A stretch of 35,214 nt of DNA from an uncultured Oscillospiraceae bacterium. GTDB taxonomy: Bacteria > Bacillota > Clostridia > Oscillospirales > Oscillospiraceae. Made by a program: the position numbers and the translations under genes. The stretch's first letter is position 1; each line of letters starts with the position of its first letter. Location of the stretch: NCBI GenBank assembly GCA_934573945.1, contig CAKTMQ010000005.1:1-35214 (forward strand), in the 5' to 3' direction. Below, in pieces: positions 15,161 to 22,628 of this stretch. Below the pieces are notes generated by a model. That model searched no databases, had not been told where the DNA came from, and worked only from the letters and a program-made list of their open reading frames with translations.

Positions 15161-16316
15161 TGCCGTTGCCCTCCTTGTCTTTCAATTTTTTCTGGTCTCC
15201 CAGCCGATCCACGGGGATGTAGTTCTCCAGCTTCTCGTAGGTGGTCAGTCCCGCCGGATCGCGATCCATGTCCTCGCGGACTTCGTCGCCGCACAGGTAC
15301 CCGCGGTCGCTCATGGCCATGTTGATATCGGCCAGCTCCTTCAGATCCAGCGCGTACAGCCGCCGCCGATTGAACTTGAAGTACCTCCGCTCGCTGCGCA
15401 GCAGCTTTAGCGTCAGCTCCTGCTCGATGCTCTGGCAGATAGGCAGGATCACCGTCCGCACGAAGCAGTTGAACTCCTTCTCGTTGTAGGAGCCCACCCC
15501 CAGCAGAAACGCCGGCACGCCGAAGATGGCCGCCACCGTCTTTCGATCTAGCTCCACCGTGTCCTTCACCGCCAGATCCACCAGCGACAGCGGCCGCAGC
15601 TGCTGCACCTTGGCAATGTCTGCCGGCAGGATCCACGGCTTGCCGCTGTCCGAGTCCTCCAAATACTTCTTCCGGAACTTCTCCCGCTTGTTGTCGTCGG
15701 AAAGGTCGGAATCGCTGTTGACCGACACCACCATGGGCGGCTTGTACTTGGGGCTGGACAGATTGCGTTTCAGCTCGTCCGTCTGCCTCAGGCTGGCCGC
15801 CACCTGACTGACCTGCACCCGGCAGCCCCGGCCCTTCCACGGATACTCCGTGTCCGCCGAGAGCCGGAAGTGCAGAACCTCATCCGCCGCCAGAGTGCGC
15901 CCCCGCCACAGCACGGTGTAATCATCGCCGTTGGCGTCTGGCACAATGACGGCGCCAGGCATGGGCACCAGCGCCGAGAACATGCTGCCGTCATAGACCG
16001 GAAACACGAAGGCGTTTCCGTCTCCGTCGCCCAGCAGCGTGGTCACAATCCAGTTCATCCACGTATACCGGGTGCCGTGGCCCGGCCACGGGTCGATATC
16101 CACAAAGCGGCTCAGCGCGTCCTGCACGCGTTTGTCGCCCTTGCTGGTGTTCTCCATCAGGTAGATGGTGGCACTTGAGATCATGGAGGATATCCTGCCG
16201 ATGCAGGCAGCCACCTCCGGGCAGTCCAGCAGTCTGTGATAGCCGACCGGCAGATCACCGCCGCCGCTCAGCCAAAAGCCGAACGTGCTGGCCACCCGCT
16301 TTTTGAAAGGCCACAC
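15147..16316 (-). CDS. Portal protein, HK97 family (389 aa)
   Basis: Forms the dodecameric ring through which DNA enters and leaves the head. Recognisable segments are VAACIGRISSMISSATIYLM near the N-terminus, LLGDGDGNAFVFPVYDG, and FLLGVGSYNEKEFNCFVRTV followed by QSIEQELTLKLL. The length is typical. The start is GTG at 16316, with AGGAGG eight bases upstream; that site lies in the end of the large terminase gene. An ATG at 16320 is in another frame. Confidence 0.92.
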   Translation of the reverse strand: MWPFKKRVASTFGFWLSGGGDLPVGYHRLLDCPEVAACIGRISSMISSATIYLMENTSKGDKRVQDALSRFVDIDPWPGHGTRYTWMNWIVTTLLGDGDGNAFVFPVYDGSMFSALVPMPGAVIVPDANGDDYTVLWRGRTLAADEVLHFRLSADTEYPWKGRGCRVQVSQVAASLRQTDELKRNLSSPKYKPPMVVSVNSDSDLSDDNKREKFRKKYLEDSDSGKPWILPADIAKVQQLRPLSLVDLAVKDTVELDRKTVAAIFGVPAFLLGVGSYNEKEFNCFVRTVILPICQSIEQELTLKLLRSERRYFKFNRRRLYALDLKELADINMAMSDRGYLCGDEVREDMDRDPAGLTTYEKLENYIPVDRLGDQKKLKDKEGNGNASK

Positions 16317-16319
16317 GCA

Positions 16320-18131
16320 TCATCCCTCCTTACTGTCGCTTTTCGGTTCATCGTCCGCCATCCACCTGGCGGCCTGATTCAACTTCTCGCTGTCGATCAG
16401 CATCCGGATCGTGGCAAACACCGAAGCATCGAACACGTCGATACGGTTTGTGGGCCCGATCTTGTCATACTGCACAGCGTCGTCTACCTTTTCCTGCGCC
16501 CGGACATTGGCCACGCAGTACTCATAGGGCTCTGCGTGGCAGTAGTACAGACACCCGACCTTCGCCTTGTGCTCGATGTACCGGAAGCCCTCGGACTTCT
16601 GCAAGTACATCTGGGGCTGATCCACCACAGAAAACCCGGCCTTTTTCATGGCCTGATAGTATTTCCGAGCGAATTTCCGGTCGTGCCCCACCTTCCGGAT
16701 GTGAAAGCCGGCCTTTTTCCACGCCAAAAACTGCTTCACCGGCTCCGTGGGATCCATGCTGGCTTCGTTGGGCATATCCAGCCACCCGTCGTCCTTCCAG
16801 CCAAACAGCGGAATCCGGTCTTGATCCGCCTTTTCCGCCGCCGCCGTGATGGGGAACCAGCAGTGGGGCACGATCACCAGCACGTCCTCCGGAGGCGTCC
16901 AGTCCTCCGTGGCTGCCAGCTTGGCGGGCACCTCGCCCGCCAGTGCCGCCGCCGTCAGATCGTGCAGCTTCGAGAGGTCGGCACCGCCGTACCAGTTCTT
17001 TACCAGCTTAGCCAGCTGCGTCATGCTCCAGCCATAGCGGCCGTCGCTGCGCTGAAACTCCGCCACGTCAAACCACGCCTTGAAGCTGCTGACAAACACG
17101 TTCAGCGAGCGGGTCAGAAACTCCTTCCGCAGAGTGGGATTTCGCTCCGCCTGCAAAGATGCCGCCAGCATATCGTCCGGCCGGATGGTGATGCCGTAGC
17201 TGGGGTTGGCCGCCCGGTGCACCGCCGGATTGGTGTAGTCCACCTCGCCGTCCTCCATTCGCGGGGCCTCCGCCATGAACACGAAGGTGCGATCGGCGTC
17301 CGGACCCTTGATGGTGCCCCGCAGCACCGCTTCCAGATAGTTCCGGTGGGTGGCGGCAAAGCCCGTCCCGTCGTCGCCGGCCGTGAAGGTGATCAGCACC
17401 AGCTTGTTGGTGTAGGCCTTCATGGCGTCGCGCAGTCGGGTGTAAGGCCTGGCGTCTTTGTAAAGCTCCAGTTCGTCCAGGTGGACGAACATGGCATTGA
17501 ACGCATCGAACAGGTCGGGCTTGTAGGCCAGCGTCTCCATGTCCAGAAAGCCGCCGCCCAGCTCACCGGAGAACTTGTGTCCAAGGGAGCTGTCCAGCAT
17601 CCGCAGCGGCACGCCTGCCGGATTGTCCGGCGCGGCCAGCCCCAGCCGTACCAGGTTGTACTTGAGGAACTCAAAGCCCTCCATGCCCTGCTTCATGGAG
17701 CCCGCCACCGTTTTTTCCTTGGCGCCGCTGCGCTTGTACCACAGGCACATGGCAAACAGCAGCGCTTCCGAAAAGCAGGTTTTCACGGTCTTTCGCGGGG
17801 CAAAAATGTCCGCCTCCGTAAACCGCCGCAGCCGCGTGTCGGCCCACTGAAAGCCGCACACCGCGTAGGTGCAGTATACATGCCACGGCATCAGTTCAAA
17901 GAGCTTGCCCCGCAGCGGCGTGCCGTCCAGCCGCTCCCCCTGCATGAACGCGAACAGCTTCGTCATGATCCCGATGCAAAACTCCGGCAGCGCCGGATCC
18001 AGCACGAACCGGGGATCCTCCAGATCACGCAGAAACCTTTGGCAGCCCAGCCGCGTCAGCTCGCAGATGCCCTCATCCGCAGCCGTAGTCCTGGCGTAAG
18101 CCAGCACCTGGTCCAGATGGGGCGCCCTCAT
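16320..18131 (-). CDS. Large terminase subunit, Terminase_1-like (603 aa)
   Basis: The motor ATPase and nuclease that packages phage DNA. The N-terminal ATPase carries a Walker A-like APRKTVKT (residues 111-118, a variant of the common APRKNGKT) and a Walker B region FVHLDE (215-220). The C-terminal half has the nuclease-like pattern KVGHDRKFARKYYQAMKKAG and FDASVFATIRML. Length and order (small subunit upstream, portal downstream) fit. ATG at 18131 overlaps the P27-type gene stop by four bases. Confidence 0.95.
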   Translation of the reverse strand: MRAPHLDQVLAYARTTAADEGICELTRLGCQRFLRDLEDPRFVLDPALPEFCIGIMTKLFAFMQGERLDGTPLRGKLFELMPWHVYCTYAVCGFQWADTRLRRFTEADIFAPRKTVKTCFSEALLFAMCLWYKRSGAKEKTVAGSMKQGMEGFEFLKYNLVRLGLAAPDNPAGVPLRMLDSSLGHKFSGELGGGFLDMETLAYKPDLFDAFNAMFVHLDELELYKDARPYTRLRDAMKAYTNKLVLITFTAGDDGTGFAATHRNYLEAVLRGTIKGPDADRTFVFMAEAPRMEDGEVDYTNPAVHRAANPSYGITIRPDDMLAASLQAERNPTLRKEFLTRSLNVFVSSFKAWFDVAEFQRSDGRYGWSMTQLAKLVKNWYGGADLSKLHDLTAAALAGEVPAKLAATEDWTPPEDVLVIVPHCWFPITAAAEKADQDRIPLFGWKDDGWLDMPNEASMDPTEPVKQFLAWKKAGFHIRKVGHDRKFARKYYQAMKKAGFSVVDQPQMYLQKSEGFRYIEHKAKVGCLYYCHAEPYEYCVANVRAQEKVDDAVQYDKIGPTNRIDVFDASVFATIRMLIDSEKLNQAARWMADDEPKSDSKEG

Positions 18132-18490
18132 CCGCCGCCCACCACGTCATAGCCGCCCACGGCCGCCATCAGGTCGTCCAGCTTCTGGCCGATGCCGTCT
18201 CCGGCGCTGCCCTGCTCCGACGAGGATTTCCGCAGCCGCTGCAGGCCCTTTGGCGTCAGCCCCAGGCTTTCCCGGTGGCTCAGGATGTCGCTGCGCTGCT
18301 GGGTGATGACCTTGTAGTGAGGATCCAGCACGCTGGGGTTTTTTCCGTCTGCGGCCGTGGCCTTCCACGCCTTCATGGTGCGGCTCAGCTCCCGCTCCAA
18401 TATGCACAGCTGGTGCAGCTCCCCCTCAAAAGCGTCTTGCCACACCCCCAACCGGATCAGCTCCTGCCGGTAAGTATCTTCCTTCGCCAC
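18128..18490 (-). CDS. Small terminase subunit, P27 family (120 aa)
   Basis: Recognises phage DNA for packaging. The helical layout ELIRLGVWQDAFEGELHQLC, a NPSVLDPHYKVITQQRSDIL stretch and the diagnostic end ESLGLTPKGLQRLRK fit P27-type small terminases. It directly precedes and overlaps the large subunit. A second P27-like gene lies 160 bases upstream, so which one acts in packaging is open; adjacency favours this one. Confidence 0.82.
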   Translation of the reverse strand: MAKEDTYRQELIRLGVWQDAFEGELHQLCILERELSRTMKAWKATAADGKNPSVLDPHYKVITQQRSDILSHRESLGLTPKGLQRLRKSSSEQGSAGDGIGQKLDDLMAAVGGYDVVGGG

Positions 18491-18534
18491 GTCATCACCT
18501 CATTTCCGTACCCAATTCGGGCACCGTATTCCCT

Positions 18535-18641
18535 CGGCGGGAGTCTGCCGGACGGCGCACCCAGCGCCGCCCGACTAGGAGGTATCCATGGCGATGCTGC
18601 CCGGCCCCGAACCCGGTCAGCCGCCCGGCACACTCCCGCCG
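18535..18641. repeat. Large imperfect inverted repeat between two terminase-small-like genes
   Basis: Positions 18535-18556 match the reverse complement of 18620-18641 at 20 of 22 bases, with perfect outer arms CGGCGGGAGT / ACTCCCGCCG. The 63-base centre holds a second small hairpin (CGGCGC 18553-18558 with GCGCCG 18564-18569). The gap has no convincing gene. Symmetric elements beside the terminase and an HNH nuclease are what a cos/packaging site looks like (inference). Confidence 0.7.
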
Positions 18642-18652
18642 GCATGATTTTC

Positions 18653-18955
18653 TTACGGGACGATCAGTCCCCGCGACCGCCTGGACGCCGGCGTCAGACC
18701 CAGCTCCGCGCCCAGCGTCAGACACTGCTTGGCGACGCTGCCCTGTAAGCTCAGCCACTTCCCGGCGCTGTCGGCGTCGCCGTCGTTCAGCGCCCGCTGC
18801 AGCTTCTGCGTGACCACAAGATATTCGTCCTCCGCCAGCACATACTTGGCCAGCACATCCACGTCCAGATGGGACAGCGTCCCCATGGCCACGCACTTGG
18901 GCGCCAGCTCGTCAAACCGCAGCTTTAAGGCAGCCTGCAAGTACCTGGGGGCCAT
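18653..18955 (-). CDS. Second P27-like small terminase (100 aa)
   Basis: GTLSHLDVDVLAKYVLAEDE and the end TLGAELGLTPASRRSRGL match the P27 small-terminase pattern, including its LGLTPxSR signature. The annotated ATG at 18955 has no ribosome site. Upstream, the methylase ends in TGATG with GAGG before it, an ideal coupled start at 18969. That ATG is out of frame by one base because of a run of seven C (- strand; plus-strand G 18957-18963). With six C it would read in frame, so either the tract varies, the assembly is off by one, or this copy is poorly expressed. It may be a remnant or a second DNA-recognition subunit. Confidence 0.7.
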   Translation of the reverse strand: MAPRYLQAALKLRFDELAPKCVAMGTLSHLDVDVLAKYVLAEDEYLVVTQKLQRALNDGDADSAGKWLSLQGSVAKQCLTLGAELGLTPASRRSRGLIVP

Positions 18956-18967
18956 AGGGGGGGTACA

Positions 18968-20242
18968 TCACGCCTCATGCCGCACCGCCTTTCCGCCGGT
19001 AAAAGCCTCCCAGCGCCGGACAATAGTGTCGCAGAACGCCGGATCCAGCTCCACTATGCGGCAGCGTCGCCCCATCTGTTCACAGGCCATGAGCGTCGAA
19101 CCGCTGCCGCCGAAGAGATCAAGGACAATGTCGCCCTCGTTCGTACTGTTTCGAATCAGCCGCGCCAGCAGCCGCACCGGCTTCATGGTTGGGTGTAAGT
19201 CACTTCTCTGCGGTTTCGGCTCCCGCAGCACGTCCGTCGCCTCCTGGTCGAGCAATGCCTTGAGAGCGGCCCGCAGCTCTTCCTCGTTCATGAGATCGAC
19301 CTGCTCCATCGCGGATCGCTCCCTGCGCCCACCGTTCCACACGGCGTAGCTGTTGCCCTTAGTGGCAAACACGAGCGGTTCGTACATGTTCTGGTATTTC
19401 GCACCGCCCAGCACCGGCTGATTTTTGACCCACACCAGCCCCTGCCGGAAGGTAAGGCCAGCCGCCGCCAAGGCGGTCACAAATACGCCGAAACCCAGCT
19501 CTTTGTAAAACGCATACAGCGCGCCGCCGTCCACCAGGGCATCCGCTGCCGCGGCGTAGGCCGCCGCCAGAAAAGCAGCAAACGCATCATCGGGCATCTT
19601 ATCGTTCAAGATCGGGTCTCGTCTTCCCCTGCCCGCGCCGACATAGTTCATGTTGTACGGAGGATCCGTCACAACGCAGGCAGCGCGTTCACCGCCCAAA
19701 AGGCGATTCACGCACTCTGTGCTAGTGCCGTCACCGCATATCAGGAGGTGAGCACCCAGCTCCCAGACTGTCCCGCTGCGGCTGACGGTCTCGCCGCTCT
19801 CGGCAGCGCCGTCAAAATCATCCTCCTCCACGCCGGAGGACGAGCCGAAAGCTACGTCATCGCGCCGGAAGCCGGTCAGAGAGATATCAAATCCGGCCTC
19901 CTCCAGCGCCGTCAGCTCGGCACTGACCAGCGCCATATCCCAGTCAGCCATTTCGGCCAGCCGGTTGTCCGCCAGCGCATAGGCCCGCAGCTGCTCCGGC
20001 GTCAGATGCTCGACCCGGACACAGGGGAACTCCTGCCATCCCTCGGCCTGCGCCGCCATCAGACGGCCATGCCCGGCGATGACGTTGTTCTCGCTGTCAA
20101 CGAGAATCGGCGCTACCGCGCCGAACTCGCGCAGCGACCGCTGCAGCTGCTCCAGCTGGTGCTTCGAGTGCGTTCTCGCGTTATTGGGATTCGGCCTAAG
20201 CTCGCCGATGGCGAGCTGCTCAAGCACTGTAGGCTGTTTCAC
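18968..20242 (-). CDS. ParB-N domain fused to adenine-type DNA methyltransferase (424 aa)
   Basis: An N-terminal ParB/sulfiredoxin-like domain (about 10-100, with ENNVIAGHGRLMAAQ) is fused to a beta-class N4/N6 methyltransferase. DPPYNMNYV lies at residues 193-201, followed late in the protein by the AdoMet motif DLFGGSGSTLMACEQMG (around 380). It probably methylates phage DNA against restriction or marks packaging or replication sites. GTG at 20242 has GGAGGTGG seven bases upstream; longer forms run into a low-complexity leader without a ribosome site. Such fusions are common just upstream of terminase in HK97-like phages. Confidence 0.92.
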   Translation of the reverse strand: MKQPTVLEQLAIGELRPNPNNARTHSKHQLEQLQRSLREFGAVAPILVDSENNVIAGHGRLMAAQAEGWQEFPCVRVEHLTPEQLRAYALADNRLAEMADWDMALVSAELTALEEAGFDISLTGFRRDDVAFGSSSGVEEDDFDGAAESGETVSRSGTVWELGAHLLICGDGTSTECVNRLLGGERAACVVTDPPYNMNYVGAGRGRRDPILNDKMPDDAFAAFLAAAYAAAADALVDGGALYAFYKELGFGVFVTALAAAGLTFRQGLVWVKNQPVLGGAKYQNMYEPLVFATKGNSYAVWNGGRRERSAMEQVDLMNEEELRAALKALLDQEATDVLREPKPQRSDLHPTMKPVRLLARLIRNSTNEGDIVLDLFGGSGSTLMACEQMGRRCRIVELDPAFCDTIVRRWEAFTGGKAVRHEA

Positions 20243-20383
20243 GCTACCACCTCCGTGATTCTGTCTGCGTTCTACACCCGCGCCGCGCTTCGGCGCCGCC
20301 TGGGCGCGTCCCGCCCTGCGTTGCAGGCGCGATAATTTCCTTGCCCGCCCAAGCGCCATGCCCGACAGGCCCTTCCCAAAACC

Positions 20384-20749
20384 TCACTCCCCCAAAAAAT
20401 CTTCCTGCGTGTGCAAAAGGCGCCCCGCCCGGTCATCTGGGGCGGCGAGACTCGGCCTCAGGGAGGGGGGGGGTATCGTCCGCCGCCGCCAGCGCTCGCC
20501 CAACGGCGTCAGCGCCCGCGTGATGCGATCGTGCATCGCGTCGTGCTGCGCCTGGCACAGCGACAGGAGATTCCAAAGTTCGTAGGCATACTCGGGATAG
20601 TCCTCCGCAGGCCAGACGTGATGCACCACGTTGGCTTCCACGACTTTGCCGTATCGCGCCGACTCTCGGCACAAGTACCCGTCACGCTTCAGCGCCAGCT
20701 TCCGGACGGCCTGCCACCGCTTGTTGCGGCCAGAATAGTCAAAGCCCAT
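20384..20749 (-). CDS. HNH endonuclease (121 aa)
   Basis: The ANVVHHVWP segment (His43/His44), ELWNLLSLC (Asn60) and AQHDAMHDR (His69) give the His-Asn-His active site. The cysteines are only partly conserved compared with the usual paired CxxC. HNH proteins near terminase are needed for cos cleavage in HK97-type phages, so a packaging role is likely. ATG at 20749 has GGAGGTAGCCC upstream. The C-terminal 35 residues, after a run of nine G/C (20465-20473), are low-complexity and may not be conserved. The 20243-20383 gap downstream holds only GC-rich sequence and no gene I can support. Confidence 0.88.
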   Translation of the reverse strand: MGFDYSGRNKRWQAVRKLALKRDGYLCRESARYGKVVEANVVHHVWPAEDYPEYAYELWNLLSLCQAQHDAMHDRITRALTPLGERWRRRTIPPPSLRPSLAAPDDRAGRLLHTQEDFLGE

Positions 20750-20763
20750 GGGCTACCTCCAGG

Positions 20764-20824
20764 CAAAACAAAAACGCCAGAATCCGAACACAAGCCATCA
20801 TGGCTCAGTTCTGGACTCTGGCGT
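20764..20824 (-). terminator. Rho-independent terminator after the KTR gene
   Basis: ACGCCAGAATCC (774-785 of this kilobase, i.e. 20774-20785) pairs with GGACTCTGGCGT (20813-20824) at 11 of 12 bases, extended by GAAC/GTTC. On the - strand TTTTTGTTTT follows. The stem overlaps the last codons of the 20805-21014 gene. Confidence 0.8.
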
Positions 20825-21014
20825 CAAGCGCTCTGGTCTCACCCTCGATATCCAGGAGAAACTCCGTTTTGCATCGCTTACAGTGCGCGGGAAGGTTTGC
20901 CGCGCTGGTGTCTTGCCTCACCCTCGTAAGGCGTGGGTTGCCGCATACCGGGCAGGCAACAAACCCGCTGCGATTATCTACATCAAGTTTACCATACTGC
21001 GACGTGACTCGCAA
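20805..21014 (-). CDS. Cys-rich KTR-type zinc-ribbon protein (69 aa)
   Basis: CPVCGNPRLTRVRQDTSAAN and PAHCKRCKTEFLLDIEG match the Cys_rich_KTR family, known from Tn916-type elements and clostridial phages. Two CxxC pairs flank an Arg/Lys-x-Arg-x-Asp-Thr core that gives the family its name. It probably binds zinc; its biochemical role is unknown. The start is TTG at 21014, with GGAGG about ten bases upstream. The gene follows an AT-rich segment and is followed at once by a terminator, so it is almost a transcription unit of its own. Confidence 0.85.
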   Translation of the reverse strand: MRVTSQYGKLDVDNRSGFVACPVCGNPRLTRVRQDTSAANLPAHCKRCKTEFLLDIEGETRALDARVQN

Positions 21015-21040
21015 GGCCTTTCGCCTCCTTTTCTTACTTT

Positions 21041-21123
21041 GTCCATAAAAAAGTCATAGCATTACAAGTAATTACTAACAGTAGAAGTATTTTATAAATC
21101 TTTAATTTAATAATAAGCGCTTA
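21041..21123. other. AT-rich island with two perfect palindromes next to the HUH Rep gene
   Basis: About 80 bases of strongly AT-rich DNA in a GC-rich genome. It contains AGTAATTACT (21067-21076) and TAAGCGCTTA (21114-21123), both perfect 10-bp palindromes; the second covers the stop codon of the HUH gene. No convincing -35/-10 pair is visible. It may be an origin or nick region for the HUH protein, or the late-gene promoter under a phage activator. Confidence 0.55.
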
Positions 21124-21882
21124 CTTCTCAGGCCCAGCTTCCAGGAACTGGTACGTTCCGGGCTTTGGCGCGGCGATCCAGTCGGAATACTCCATCATCG
21201 GACTGGACTGGCCGCCCACTTTACGCACCGGCGCAGCCTCGAAGCCTGCCCAGAACGCACCCCCAGGCACGCCCGGCCGCCGCGTTTGCACGCGCACCGT
21301 CGGCGGCGGGATCATGCGGCGCATCTCCTTGGCAGCGCCCCACCGGTGCCGCCCCAGCGGGATCATCCGGTCTGGCTTGCACAGGTAGTGCGCCAGACGC
21401 CGGTACCCGTCGTCCTGACACAGCACCGGGTACTCATGATAGCCAGGATTGACGAAGCCGTATCGCCACAGCTCTGTCACCGCTTTCAGCGGCAGCTCCT
21501 GCTCGTCCGCCACGAAATGGAGGTGCCAGCGGTCGTGCTCATGGCCCGCCTCCACGCCGTAGACGTAGCGCCGCACCTCCGGATATCGTCGGCGCACCCG
21601 CCTGACGAAGGCCGCCAGGCGGCGCTTGGCGCCGTCGAAGTCCCGCGGCAGGTCCGCGTCCCGGAACGTCAGCACATAGTGGGCGCCGGAGTAGCCAAAC
21701 AGGGCAAGGTACAGCTCAAGCTTCTGCTCGCTCTTGCACCAGATCATGGGGTCGGAGGAGGGCGAGCCACGGCATTGCTGCCGGACCGCCCACTCCACGC
21801 GGCTGATGCGATCTGTGGTGTAGGTTTTGGTCAGCGGGCCTGCCCGCTGCGTCACCACGCACAGACGAGAGCCCTCACTCAT
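21121..21882 (-). CDS. HUH-endonuclease, rolling-circle Rep-like protein (253 aa)
   Basis: Three Rep motifs are in order: YVLTFRD (69-75), the HUH metal motif in RWHLHFVAD (His120, His122), and YRRLAHYLCK (160-169), whose tyrosines fit the Y..KY..K nicking motif. The following LGRHRWGAAKEMRR resembles the G-R-x-W-x-x-S-R-N-L segment of the REP_ORF2/G2P family. Such proteins nick DNA and stay linked to the 5' end through tyrosine. A theta-type initiator (27969-28751) is also present, so its role in this dsDNA phage is unclear. ATG at 21882 has GAGGTGG upstream and overlaps the previous gene. Confidence 0.85.
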   Translation of the reverse strand: MSEGSRLCVVTQRAGPLTKTYTTDRISRVEWAVRQQCRGSPSSDPMIWCKSEQKLELYLALFGYSGAHYVLTFRDADLPRDFDGAKRRLAAFVRRVRRRYPEVRRYVYGVEAGHEHDRWHLHFVADEQELPLKAVTELWRYGFVNPGYHEYPVLCQDDGYRRLAHYLCKPDRMIPLGRHRWGAAKEMRRMIPPPTVRVQTRRPGVPGGAFWAGFEAAPVRKVGGQSSPMMEYSDWIAAPKPGTYQFLEAGPEK

Positions 21883-22117
21883 GGGCCACCTCGCCATACA
21901 GGGCACGGCGGAGGAGGTCAGCCTTGATGAGCCTGAAAGCGCGTGACCATTCGGGTACCGCAACCCGTGCCATATCCCTGAACAAACGTTCCCAGTCCTC
22001 CGCGTCGGCGCGGTACGATCGGTTCATGACTTCGCGCGCGTGGCGCGCCCAGTATTCGGAACCATTCCGGTCTTGCCCACACGCCATCAGCAGCTTAACG
22101 TATCGTCTTCGGGTCAT
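21875..22117 (-). CDS. Small protein, MTRxRxVK family copy 2 (80 aa)
   Basis: The function is unknown. It opens MTRRRYVKLLMACGQDRN, nearly the same as the next gene upstream (MTRKRFVKKMMALGWGRN), so the pair is a tandem duplication that diverged after the first 20 residues. The rest is helical and basic (WARHAREVMNRSYRADAEDW). ATG at 22117 overlaps the stop of its paralogue (ATGA). It is coupled to the HUH gene downstream by an eight-base overlap. Similar short proteins are common in clostridial phage early regions; a DNA-binding or regulatory role is only inferred. Confidence 0.75.
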   Translation of the reverse strand: MTRRRYVKLLMACGQDRNGSEYWARHAREVMNRSYRADAEDWERLFRDMARVAVPEWSRAFRLIKADLLRRALYGEVAHE

Positions 22118-22296
22118 TCCTCGTCCCTCCTTCGCCGCACTATACCCAGCCGCAGCAATACCTCGGCCATGACAGCCTTCCGCACGGCCAGAAACCCGTC
22201 CATTCTGTCGTTTCGGCACAGATAGGCCAGCTTGTTGGCGGCGTTCCGCCCCCAGCCGAGAGCCATCATTTTTTTCACAAAGCGTTTTCGGGTCAT
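22114..22296 (-). CDS. Small protein, MTRxRxVK family copy 1 (60 aa)
   Basis: A paralogue of the following gene by its first 18 residues (MTRKRFVKKMMALGWGRN). It continues AANKLAYLCRNDRMDGFLAV and ends in a very basic IVRRRRDEE. The function is unknown. ATG at 22296 overlaps the upstream stop by four bases; the ribosome site is modest (GGTGG), so translation is probably coupled to the upstream gene. Confidence 0.72.
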   Translation of the reverse strand: MTRKRFVKKMMALGWGRNAANKLAYLCRNDRMDGFLAVRKAVMAEVLLRLGIVRRRRDEE

Positions 22297-22628
22297 TTTC
22301 CACCAAACACTTTCTCCGGATACCGCACCTCCCAGGGCTGGAAGGCGCTGCCCATAATGCGCGCCAGCTCCCGGTCGATGCAGCCCTTGGTATAGTCCAT
22401 ATTCGCGTCGCCCTTGGCGTTCTCCAAACACAGAGAGGCGTAGGCCTCAAAGGTCTCCCGGAACTTCTCCAGAAACTCCGTGGCACGCTTCTCGCCGAAG
22501 CCGAAGTCCTGCCCCAGCGTGATCAGCGCCATGTCCTCGCACTGCTGGATGGTGAACAGCCGCTGCAAGTGCATGTTCCGCTTCTGGTTTTCCTGCAGCT
22601 TCAGCAGGAAGCCGCTCTGCTTACCCAT
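22293..22628 (-). CDS. Hypothetical helical protein (111 aa)
   Basis: Not recognised. It is all-helical by pattern: LLKLQENQKRNMHLQRLFTI, then LGQDFGFGEKRATEFLEKF and an acidic/aromatic end EVRYPEKVFGGK. The GFGEKRATEFLEKF stretch could form a small DNA- or protein-binding helix pair. ATG at 22628 has GGAGGTGACGTGCG upstream and lies in the end of the DUF551-like gene. It belongs to the block of short, overlapping early genes before the HUH Rep. Confidence 0.7.
   Translation of the reverse strand: MGKQSGFLLKLQENQKRNMHLQRLFTIQQCEDMALITLGQDFGFGEKRATEFLEKFRETFEAYASLCLENAKGDANMDYTKGCIDRELARIMGSAFQPWEVRYPEKVFGGK

Noticed and set aside
16236..18152. 638-codon open frame on the + strand
   Set aside because: It is antisense to the well-supported large terminase, has no ribosome site, and shows low-complexity His/Arg/Gln-rich content typical of GC-rich shadow frames.
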